64,000 bases of DNA from Chlamydiia bacterium (lineage in GTDB: Bacteria; Chlamydiota; Chlamydiia; Chlamydiales; GCA-2402025), in NCBI GenBank assembly GCA_022601395.1, contig JAJACS010000002.1, forward strand, positions 62,001-126,000, in the 5' to 3' direction. Positions 27,177-34,807 of the stretch are shown here, in pieces (the stretch's first letter is position 1; every line of letters starts with the position of its first letter). The notes under the pieces are model-generated. The model saw nothing but the letters and a program-made list of their open reading frames with translations, had not been told where the DNA came from and ran no database searches. A program made the translations under genes and the position numbers.

Positions 27177-27940
27177 AATACGAGTTTATAAATCCATGCA
27201 CTGAGGTAATAGCTTACACCGGTTGCTAAAAAGGACATAGCTAAATTCCAAACGCACCCTTTTATAAGAGTGTTCCCAAGGGTTTTAGAAAATAAAATGC
27301 TTGCAGCTATGGTAATGCAAAAAAGAGCTATCAAGCATCCCATGAACCCTGAGAGCCATATTGATATAAGAACTATTGCAAGAGAGCAAATGGTGCCAAC
27401 AAGAGCTCCAATCGCAAGCTTTAATGGGTGCTCAAAACTTTTAAGAGAGACGCCGAGCTCTTCTTCAAGCATCACTTGAAGAAGTCTGTTGTCATCTGCC
27501 ATGAGTACTTCGACAACCTCTTCTAGCATTTTATCTTTAAAGCCTTTTGCCTTGTAAAGCTCAAGGAGTTCTTCTTTTTCTTGAGACCTATGATGTTCTA
27601 TTTCCCAGCGCTCTTCTTCTATTAGTCTGTGTAACCGCTCAAGCCTTGACCATCCAAAAAAACCAGCTCTACAAATTTTCCAAAAAAGCACTCCAACACT
27701 GAATAACCCAAAAATAATAAGGAGCTGCTTTGTTGGAAGTTTTAGGGGTAGAAGGGCTACATAGACAAGTGAGATATACAGGCAGGCTTCTCTTGCTGAG
27801 TCGCAGCCTGCGATGATACTGCCTGAAGGCTCTGCTCCATGAGTTTCTGATGTGGCATGCTGGCCTTTTTTTCTAGCATCCTTAAGGTGCTCAAAGGCAT
27901 CTTTCCCATCAAAATGTTTATGATCAGATACTTTAGTCAT
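27173..27940 (-). CDS. VIT1/CCC1-like membrane protein
   Basis: This 255-residue membrane protein has a hydrophobic pair ~52-90, a central charged helical domain (RLHRLIEEERWEIEHHRSQEKEELLELYKAKGF, ~100-155) rich in Glu/His, and three or four membrane segments after ~172. The Glu-rich helix between membrane pairs matches the VIT/CCC1 family of Fe/Mn transporters. It is translationally coupled (ATGA) to the P1B-4 ATPase, as CT728 is next to CT727. Metal detoxification is the likely theme. TGAGG precedes the ATG. Confidence 0.72.
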   Translation of the reverse strand: MTKVSDHKHFDGKDAFEHLKDARKKGQHATSETHGAEPSGSIIAGCDSAREACLYISLVYVALLPLKLPTKQLLIIFGLFSVGVLFWKICRAGFFGWSRLERLHRLIEEERWEIEHHRSQEKEELLELYKAKGFKDKMLEEVVEVLMADDNRLLQVMLEEELGVSLKSFEHPLKLAIGALVGTICSLAIVLISIWLSGFMGCLIALFCITIAASILFSKTLGNTLIKGCVWNLAMSFLATGVSYYLSAWIYKLVL

Positions 27941-28002
27941 AAAATCCTCACGTGTTGTAACTGCATCATAGCGATTTTTTTGTTAATAGAAAAGTTAAGA
28001 AT

Positions 28003-29277
28003 CTAGAGCTCTTCTAATGCCACACGAAGCATCTTACATAATGAGAGGTGGTCCTTTGTTGACACAAGCTCTCTTGTTGAGTGCATACCAAGAAGGGGAG
28101 GTCCAATATCAATTGTTTGGATGCCCATTGTCATTGCCGTTAGAGGTCCAACGGTGGAGCCGCAACGTACTTCAGAGTGTCCTGCAGATTTTTGGAAGGG
28201 AATTTTATGTTTTTTGCAAAGCTTTGTCATCTCAGCAGTAAGAGGCGCTGTTGTTGCATAGCGAAGATTTGCATTGTGCTTGAAGATAGGCCCGCTATCA
28301 AAAAGAGGGTGATCTTCACTATCATATCGTTTTGCAAAATTTGGATGGAACGAATGAGAAACATCAACAGAAAGGCAAACAGACTGACTCTTGCACTTTT
28401 GAAAATCTTCCTGATTCATTTTTAATAGATAAGAGACTCTTTTCAGGAGGTCTTTTAGAAAAGGGGATAATGCACCTTCATTACTTGCAGATCCCGTTTC
28501 TTCGTTGTTCCAGAATACAGAGATTTGCATTACATCTTTTTTCTGTTTCTTCGCGCATAGCATCGCCATAAGTGATGCGTGAGCAGAGGAGAGGTTGTCT
28601 AATCGATAAGAAGAGATGAGCTCATCTTCATAGCCGATGTAAGAAAGGGGCTGAGTAGGGACCAGGTAAAGATCATGTGAAAGAAGAGTTTTGTAGTTCA
28701 CATGAGTTTTTAGGATTTTCTCAAGAGAGTTCTGCTCTTTTGATGAAAGTCCAATCAAAGGACAGAGATGCTCTTGTTTATCGACATATTGCTTTGGCTT
28801 CCCATCTTTTTTTTCCATCAGGTGGATAGCAAGAGAGGGGATCGTTAGAAGATGGTCATCTGCATAGATAAGATGTCTTGTTGTTTCACCTTCATCTTCA
28901 ATAAAGATTTGTCCAGTGATTGCAAGGTCTCTATCAAACCAAGTGCTAAGAGTAGGTCCGCCATAAGCCTCTACTCTGAAAAGGTTCATGTTATGTGATC
29001 TGAACTCGGCATGGGGCTTGATCTTAAGGCAAGGGCTATCCGTATGAGATGCAACAATGACAGCTTTTTTAGGAATTTCTTTTGGGACAGAGAATGCAAT
29101 AAGAGCTCCGCCTCTTTCCACGAAATATTTCTCGCCGTGTTCTATCTCCCAGTTCTCTCCTTCATAAAGAGGGGTGAAACCGTAGTGAGCAAGGCGGTTT
29201 CCTATTTGTTCTACCGCATGCCACGGAGATGGAGAGTCCTCAATAAATCCTGCGAGATCGTCAATAATATCTGTCAT
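28003..29277 (-). CDS. apeB: M18 family aminopeptidase
   Basis: This cytosolic di-metal aminopeptidase of the M18 (aspartyl aminopeptidase) family has metal-site motifs ASHTDSPCLKIKP, WFDRDLAITG, NNEETGS and a final GIQTIDIGPPLLGMHSTRE. The N-terminal FIEDSPSPWHAVEQI is also typical. Its 424 residues match the family. It would trim N-terminal acidic residues from imported or recycled peptides. AAGGAT precedes the ATG. It lies 20 nt downstream of serS, probably in one transcript. Confidence 0.93.
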   Translation of the reverse strand: MTDIIDDLAGFIEDSPSPWHAVEQIGNRLAHYGFTPLYEGENWEIEHGEKYFVERGGALIAFSVPKEIPKKAVIVASHTDSPCLKIKPHAEFRSHNMNLFRVEAYGGPTLSTWFDRDLAITGQIFIEDEGETTRHLIYADDHLLTIPSLAIHLMEKKDGKPKQYVDKQEHLCPLIGLSSKEQNSLEKILKTHVNYKTLLSHDLYLVPTQPLSYIGYEDELISSYRLDNLSSAHASLMAMLCAKKQKKDVMQISVFWNNEETGSASNEGALSPFLKDLLKRVSYLLKMNQEDFQKCKSQSVCLSVDVSHSFHPNFAKRYDSEDHPLFDSGPIFKHNANLRYATTAPLTAEMTKLCKKHKIPFQKSAGHSEVRCGSTVGPLTAMTMGIQTIDIGPPLLGMHSTRELVSTKDHLSLCKMLRVALEEL

Positions 29278-29296
29278 AAAATCCTTATATAGGAGG

Positions 29297-30577
29297 CTAA
29301 TCCTCTATACTTAGGACTTTAATGCCACCAAGGTATTTTTGTAAAACTTCTGGGATTAAAACACTGCCATCTTCTTGCTGGTTGTTTTCCAGAAGAGCTA
29401 CCATAAGTCTTGATGTAGCAAGACCAGAACCATTTAAGGTGTGGAGGTATTCGTTCTTTTTTTCTTCATTGCGGAAGCGAGCTTTAGATCTTCGTGCCTG
29501 GAAATCTCTACAGTTAGATACAGAAGAAACCTCATAATAACGCTCTTGCCCAGGAAGGTAGGCCTCTATATCAAGCGTTTTTGCAGCGGGAAAAGACATG
29601 TCGCCTGTAACAAGGAGCATGTTGCGGTAGTGGATATCAAGTCCTTGCAAGATCATTTCTGCTGATGAAACCATATAATCAAACATTTCATCACTTTTAC
29701 TTGGGTGAGTGAAGCAGAACATTTCAACTTTATTGAACTGGTGTACTCTAATAAGGCCTCGCTCTTGTGAACCCGCTGCACCAGCTTCTCTTCTAAAGCA
29801 TGGCGTGTAGCTGACATATTTTTTTGGAAGTTCTTCATGTTTTAAGATTTCATCGTAGTGAAGTGAATTAATAGCAACTTCAGACGTAGGGATCAAAAAG
29901 AGATCGTAATCATCGTCATTGATCTTGAATAGTTGGGAGCCGAACTTTGGCAGCTGCCCTGCACCATACATCATTTCAGGTCTTACGCAGTGAGGAAGCA
30001 TCATCTGGGTGAAGCCATTTTTCACATGTGTGTCGATCATATACTGGATGAGAGCCCACTCAAGTCTTGCTCCCATGCCCTTATAGATAGGCCAGCCTGT
30101 TCCTGACATCTTTGCTCCACGAGCAAAGTCAAAAAGGTGAAGCTTTTCATTCAGTTCTACGTGGTTTTTAGGAGTAAAGGTAAACTCTCTTTTTTCTTTG
30201 TGCGTTTTAATGCATACGTTGTCTTTTGGATCGAGAGACTCTTTTATATCTGCGTCTGGGATGTTTGGCAGGCGAGAGAGCTGGTCTTTGACTTTAGTTT
30301 GTCCTTCTTTTAGCTCGGAATCTAAAGAAGCGATTTCAGAACCAATAGTTCCCACTTGATCCATAACGGAAGAGGCATCCTCTCCTTTTCTTTTAAGTTC
30401 ACCGATTTGTTTGGAGATCTGATTGCGCTTTGCTTTAAGTTCTTCCACCTTGTGGGTGATTTTTCTTACGTGTTCTTCGAGGTCTAGAAGGGAAGAGAGC
30501 TCTACGTCAGGATCTTTTGTCTTTAGTTTCTTTTCTACTTCAGCCGGGTTTTCACGGATGAGTTTGATATCGAGCAT
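29297..30577 (-). CDS. serS: Seryl-tRNA synthetase
   Basis: A class II synthetase that charges tRNA-Ser. The N-terminal antiparallel coiled coil (~30-100, EEHVRKITHKVEELKAKRNQISKQI) grips the tRNA long arm. Motif 2 (YVSYTPCFRREAGAAGSQERGLIRVHQFNKVEMF) and motif 3 (LNGSGLATSRLMVALLENNQ) are intact. The ATG at 30577 (MLDIKLIRENP, 426 residues) is chosen over a TTG four codons earlier because TGGAG lies before it. Confidence 0.97.
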   Translation of the reverse strand: MLDIKLIRENPAEVEKKLKTKDPDVELSSLLDLEEHVRKITHKVEELKAKRNQISKQIGELKRKGEDASSVMDQVGTIGSEIASLDSELKEGQTKVKDQLSRLPNIPDADIKESLDPKDNVCIKTHKEKREFTFTPKNHVELNEKLHLFDFARGAKMSGTGWPIYKGMGARLEWALIQYMIDTHVKNGFTQMMLPHCVRPEMMYGAGQLPKFGSQLFKINDDDYDLFLIPTSEVAINSLHYDEILKHEELPKKYVSYTPCFRREAGAAGSQERGLIRVHQFNKVEMFCFTHPSKSDEMFDYMVSSAEMILQGLDIHYRNMLLVTGDMSFPAAKTLDIEAYLPGQERYYEVSSVSNCRDFQARRSKARFRNEEKKNEYLHTLNGSGLATSRLMVALLENNQQEDGSVLIPEVLQKYLGGIKVLSIED

Positions 30578-30970
30578 TTGTTTCTCCAAAAATTCAGTTT
30601 ATAGACAACTATCTCACGAAAAGACTTTTTTCTCAATGCCTCAAGGGATAGAGATTCTTTGTAAAAATGTGATTTCTTGTGAAGGTGTGGTTCATTAACA
30701 TAAAGTGCTTAATCTTTTATTGAGAGCCTATTTAAATAAGTTTTAGGAAAAAGTTAAGATTACAGCTTGATCCGGAGAAAATGAGGTGTTATCCTTGTTT
30801 TTTGCCATGTAAAAATTTTACTTGAGCATTAGAGGAGAAAAGACTTTAATAAACCAGGTATAATCCTTTTTTTATACTAGGGGTTTATCCCTAGTCTTTG
30901 TTAAAATACTCTTTTCAACGTCCATGAAAAGAGATTATTTCAACCGTTAACGAACAACAGGTTCACGTTT
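30578..30970. other. Divergent intergenic region between serS and the UPF0158 gene
   Basis: These 393 bases hold a TATAAT at 30859-30864 (no matching -35 at normal spacing) and a hairpin ACTAGGG-GTTTAT-CCCTAGT at 30876-30895 starting about where a transcript from that -10 would begin. The hairpin is followed by CTTTG rather than a T-run, so it is more likely a leader structure or operator than a terminator. No coding frame was seen. Confidence 0.45.
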
Positions 30971-32077
30971 ATGACAGCTACATATCCAAAAGCACAAAAT
31001 CCATTGATCTTACAATTTCATAGGCTTATGGATGCTTTTGCTAAATCAGATGACGAGAGAGACTTTTACTTAGATCGCGTAGAAGGGTTCATTATTTTTG
31101 CTGATTTAGATAAGGGATCAGAAGAATTAGATATTTTAGAAGATGAGATCACTAAAGCTGAAGACCGCTTTTGTCTTCTTCCAAAGATGACTTTCTTTGA
31201 AACAAAGAAATTCATGGAAGGATTTGTAAACGAAAAAGTTTATGACATCGATACGAAAGAAAAGCTGATCGATATTATCCAGTCCAAAGAGGCAAGGGAG
31301 AATTTTCTAGAATTTATTTATGACCATTTAACGGAACTTGAAAAGTGGCAGCAGTACTATCACGAGCGTTCCAGGATCCGTATTATTGAGTGGCTTAGAA
31401 ATAGAGAGATTCAATTCGTATTTGAAGAAGATCTCGAGCTTGCAAAGAAGGTAGTGGAAAAGCTGAAGGAAAATCTATTTGAATCGAAAGTTTCAAAAGA
31501 ACTTTCTACAGCAAGAGATACTCTTTCTGCAAAAGCAAAGACGTATTACTCGAACGAAGCTCTTAACCCAAGACCAAAAAGGGGAAGACCTCCGAAGCAA
31601 GCGCAGAAGGTAGAGATAGAGCCTCAGCTGACAGCAGACATCTATACTAAGGTGCCGCCGTCTGCAAGGCCGTTTTTATACCTACCAGACTTTACTTCAA
31701 GCTCTGTAACCTTCTCAGCAAAGTTCGATACAGAAGCGCAGCTCATAGCTTCATTAAGAGGATCTTCAAGAGCGAAGATCGATACGAAACTGGAAGCTTT
31801 GTCACAAAGACTCGAGTCACTGCAACATCTATCATCGAAGTTGCGTGATACCTCAGACTTTGGGATTGAGTCAGAAGATAAGCTGATCAAGGCTGTGAAC
31901 CAAGGGGTTGAGCCGGGTTCTGGTGATGCTTCAAAAGTTCTTGGTATTGCTAAAGGACTGCTTCCTAAGAAGAAGGGTCAGCAGAAGAAAGCCGATGTCC
32001 AAGAGATTATGGAGAAAAAGAGAAAGGCTGGCATTAAGCAAGTGACACCAATTAAAAAAGGTAAGAAAAAAGAGTAG
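30971..32077 (+). CDS. UPF0158 family protein
   Basis: This 368-residue cytoplasmic protein has the UPF0158 layout in residues ~1-180 (FHRLMDAFAKSDDERDFYLDRVEGFIIFADLDKG; FETKKFMEGFVNE; WQQYYHERSRIRIIEWL). The family includes chlamydial CT429 and its function is unknown. The second half is basic and low-complexity, with an AT-hook-like RPKRGRPPK (~206-214) and a Lys-rich tail (ITPIKKGKKKE type), suggesting nucleic-acid contact. It is separated from the E1 gene by 6 nt, so it is probably co-transcribed. Confidence 0.8.
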   Translation: MTATYPKAQNPLILQFHRLMDAFAKSDDERDFYLDRVEGFIIFADLDKGSEELDILEDEITKAEDRFCLLPKMTFFETKKFMEGFVNEKVYDIDTKEKLIDIIQSKEARENFLEFIYDHLTELEKWQQYYHERSRIRIIEWLRNREIQFVFEEDLELAKKVVEKLKENLFESKVSKELSTARDTLSAKAKTYYSNEALNPRPKRGRPPKQAQKVEIEPQLTADIYTKVPPSARPFLYLPDFTSSSVTFSAKFDTEAQLIASLRGSSRAKIDTKLEALSQRLESLQHLSSKLRDTSDFGIESEDKLIKAVNQGVEPGSGDASKVLGIAKGLLPKKKGQQKKADVQEIMEKKRKAGIKQVTPIKKGKKKE

Positions 32078-32083
32078 GAAACT

Positions 32084-34156
32084 ATGAAAACCAAAAACAA
32101 AGACAATCTAGATCTTCTTGAAGGACTTCTTGGCACGGGGACGAAATCTCCTGAAGAGACAAAAGCAAACTGTTTGCGTGTCTTGGAAGCTGCTTATGAG
32201 TGTCGTTTCATGGATGAGAAGATGGGAAAACTGGTTCGTCAGAATAAAGGCGGAACTTTCCATATGAATGGCCTTGGTCATGAGCTTGTCGGAGTTGTTG
32301 GTGCACATACACTAGTCCAAGGTAAGGACTGGGGTTTCCCTTACTATAGAGATAGAGGTTTTGCGATTGGTTTCGGTTCCTGTCTAGTAGAGCTTCTTGG
32401 AGCTTTTCTGGGAAGGAATGTCAAACATCATTCTAAAGGAAGAATGATGCCAGACCATTTCTCTCATAAAGAATTAAACATTCCTGTGCAGTCTAGTGTT
32501 GTAGGTTCCCAGTTTTTGCAGGCAGTTGGTCTTGCAAAAGGACTTAGGCTCTCTGGTAAGAACGAAGCTGTATACGTGTCTTGTGGAGATGGAGCAACAT
32601 CGCAAGGTGATTTTCATGAAGCACTCAACTTTGCTTGTATCCATAAACTTGGAGTGATCTTTGTTGTCCAAGACAATGGTTGGGCAATCTCTGTTCCTGT
32701 AAAGGATCAGACAGCAGGTGGTTCAATTGCAAAGATTGCAAAAGGATATGAAGGTCTTACGACTCACGAAGCTGATGGAACAAGTTTTGAAGAACTTTCA
32801 AAGGCGTATTCAAGTGCTGTTAACAAAGCAAGAAACTTTGAAGGTCCATCGCTCATTGTAGCAAAAGTACCAAGACTTGGCCCTCATAGTAGTAGTGATG
32901 ATCCAAAAAAATACAAGTCTGATGAAATATTAGAAGAAGAAAAGTCAAAAGATCCTATTCCAAAGTATGAAGAATGGTTGATCAAGATGGGACTTTTTAA
33001 AGAAGAAGAATTAGAAGCACTTCAAAACAAAGTGAAGTCACGCATCGATGAGGCATCAAAAAGAGCTGAAGAGATCCCTTATCCTTCAAAAGAAGGTGTT
33101 ACAAAGCATGTCTTTAAGGATGTAGAAGAAAAGGTGGTCATTTCCTCTAAGAATGAAAATGAATCTATTGTGATGGTAGATGCTCTCAATCATGCGCTAA
33201 AAGAAGAGATGGAGAGTGATCCAGGAATCGTTGTTTTTGGGCAGGATGTAGCTCATGGTAAAGGTGGCGTTTTTGGAACGACAAAAGATCTTACAGATCT
33301 ATATGGTGAAGAGAGATGCTTTAACACACCTCTTGCAGAGTCTACAATTGTAGGAACAGTGATTGGAATGTCATTTGATGGGATCCATAAGCCTGTTGCA
33401 GAAATACAGTTTGCCGATTACCTTTGGACAGGGATCAACCAACTGTTTAATGAGCTCTCAAGTATCCATTATAGATCAGGTGGAGAATGGAACTGTCCAG
33501 TTGTGATTAGAATGCCAACAGGTGGTTATATCCAAGGTGGCCCTTACCACTCACAAAGTATCGAAGCTTTCCTTGCACATTGTCCAGGTCTAAAGATTGT
33601 TCTGCCAAGTAACGCAGAAGATGCCAAAAGACTGATGAAAGCTGCGATAAGAGATCCAAACCCTGTGATTTTCTTAGAGCACAAGGGTTTATATAGACAA
33701 AGAGCCTTTTCTGCGAGAAAAGAGCCTGGCCCTGAAGAGATCGACATTATTGGAAAAGCGAAAGTAGTTAGAGAAGGAAGCGATCTGACTCTTATTACTT
33801 GGGGCATGTCTACTGTAATGGCAAATGAGATCTGCGATAAGCTCTATAAAGAAGAAGATCTAGAGGTAGAGCTGATTGACCTTCGCACGATCGCACCTGT
33901 CGATTATGAGACGATTTCAGAGTCTGTTAAGAAAACATCAAAAGTATTGATAGCACATGAGGCGCATAAACATTGCGGTTTTGGAGCAGAGCTTGCAGCA
34001 CGGATTGCCGAAAATGAGTTCGAGTATCTTGATGCTCCTATAAAAAGAGTCGGAAGTTTTGAGTGTGCTGTTCCTTATAGTAAGCCACTTGAAGATGCAG
34101 TTCTTCTGCAAAAAGCTGATATTGAAAAAGCGATAAGAGAGCTTGCAGATTTTTAG
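32084..34156 (+). CDS. 2-oxoacid dehydrogenase E1, alpha and beta subunits fused
   Basis: Residues ~1-330 are the TPP-binding alpha part (GDGATSQGDFHEALNFACIHKLGVIFVVQDNGWAIS); residues ~360-690 are the beta part (GQDVAHGKGGVFGTTKDL, FADYLWTGINQLFNELSSIHYRSGG, RMPTGGYIQGGPYHSQSIEAFLAH). The fusion is in the branched-chain/2-oxoisovalerate class and corresponds to C. trachomatis CT340. It decarboxylates a 2-oxoacid and transfers the acyl group to a lipoyl E2, which is not in this window. Branched-chain acyl-CoA for membrane lipids is a plausible product; substrate not proven. Confidence 0.92.
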   Translation: MKTKNKDNLDLLEGLLGTGTKSPEETKANCLRVLEAAYECRFMDEKMGKLVRQNKGGTFHMNGLGHELVGVVGAHTLVQGKDWGFPYYRDRGFAIGFGSCLVELLGAFLGRNVKHHSKGRMMPDHFSHKELNIPVQSSVVGSQFLQAVGLAKGLRLSGKNEAVYVSCGDGATSQGDFHEALNFACIHKLGVIFVVQDNGWAISVPVKDQTAGGSIAKIAKGYEGLTTHEADGTSFEELSKAYSSAVNKARNFEGPSLIVAKVPRLGPHSSSDDPKKYKSDEILEEEKSKDPIPKYEEWLIKMGLFKEEELEALQNKVKSRIDEASKRAEEIPYPSKEGVTKHVFKDVEEKVVISSKNENESIVMVDALNHALKEEMESDPGIVVFGQDVAHGKGGVFGTTKDLTDLYGEERCFNTPLAESTIVGTVIGMSFDGIHKPVAEIQFADYLWTGINQLFNELSSIHYRSGGEWNCPVVIRMPTGGYIQGGPYHSQSIEAFLAHCPGLKIVLPSNAEDAKRLMKAAIRDPNPVIFLEHKGLYRQRAFSARKEPGPEEIDIIGKAKVVREGSDLTLITWGMSTVMANEICDKLYKEEDLEVELIDLRTIAPVDYETISESVKKTSKVLIAHEAHKHCGFGAELAARIAENEFEYLDAPIKRVGSFECAVPYSKPLEDAVLLQKADIEKAIRELADF

Positions 34157-34164
34157 GTCACGAT

Positions 34165-34551
34165 CTAAGCGACTTTGTTAGCAAACTTTCTTCTTTTATG
34201 GATTTTTGGCTTTTTAGTTTTTGATGGAATCTTTTGTGTTTCTTTCTTTTCTTCGAGTTTTTCTTTCTTTCTGATCACTGTGTTTAGATAACCACTTCTT
34301 CCAAGTTTATTGTGTACACTTTTTGCAAGAAGAGTGCTTTCTCCTGAAATAGAAGTAGTTTTTTTTGTCTTGAGTAACTCATCCATGTGGATAAGGTGTG
34401 CAAGAAGGCTCTCTTGCGTTTTTTCAAGCGCTTCTACTTCTTCTAAATACTCCTTTTTAGAAGAAATATTCTTAAGTACATCTGCGTTCTTAACAAGTTG
34501 ATCGATGGTTGCATCAATTTCGTTAAGAAGATCGTTATTTGAATTTATCAT
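34165..34551 (-). CDS. Small coiled-coil protein with a strongly basic tail
   Basis: This 128-residue protein has N-terminal heptad-like helices (~1-62, LLNEIDATIDQLVKNADVLKNI...EEVEALEKTQESLLAHLIHMDELL) followed by a Lys-rich tail (~92-128; KKPKIHKRRKFANKVA). It is not recognised. The tail resembles histone-like or nucleic-acid-binding ends. It is convergent with the E1 gene, 8 nt away. It has its own promoter at 34589-34618. Confidence 0.65.
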   Translation of the reverse strand: MINSNNDLLNEIDATIDQLVKNADVLKNISSKKEYLEEVEALEKTQESLLAHLIHMDELLKTKKTTSISGESTLLAKSVHNKLGRSGYLNTVIRKKEKLEEKKETQKIPSKTKKPKIHKRRKFANKVA

Positions 34552-34588
34552 AACTCTACCAAGTTTGGTGAATTGTGGTTAAATTTTC

Positions 34589-34618
34589 GGTATAGGGAAA
34601 GGCTAGTTATTTAGTCAA
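34589..34618 (-). promoter_or_regulatory. Promoter of the basic coiled-coil gene
   Basis: TTGACT (34618-34613), 18 nt, TATACC (34594-34589) on the minus strand, ~40 nt before the ATG at 34551. Confidence 0.5.
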
Positions 34619-34746
34619 ATAATTTTTAATTTATTATTTTTATTATAAGCAAACAATCTAAGAAACAAATCGTGCAGAATTTCAACTCTAAAATGGTGGT
34701 TATTAGGATTAGTAGCCTGATATGAGCTTCTAAGGTATGACTTGGA

Positions 34747-34775
34747 TTGTAAATAACTGAAAAAGCAGCTAAAAT
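34747..34775 (+). promoter_or_regulatory. Promoter of the 784-residue protein gene
   Basis: TTGTAA (34747-34752), 17 nt, TAAAAT (34770-34775). The expected leader is only ~26 nt long and contains a run of ten A but no Shine-Dalgarno. Confidence 0.5.
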
Positions 34776-34807
34776 ATCTCCGGATTAAATAAAAAAAAAA
34801 GTGATTT

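Noticed and set aside
30876-30895. Palindrome ACTAGGG/CCCTAGT as a terminator
   Set aside because: No T-run follows on either strand.
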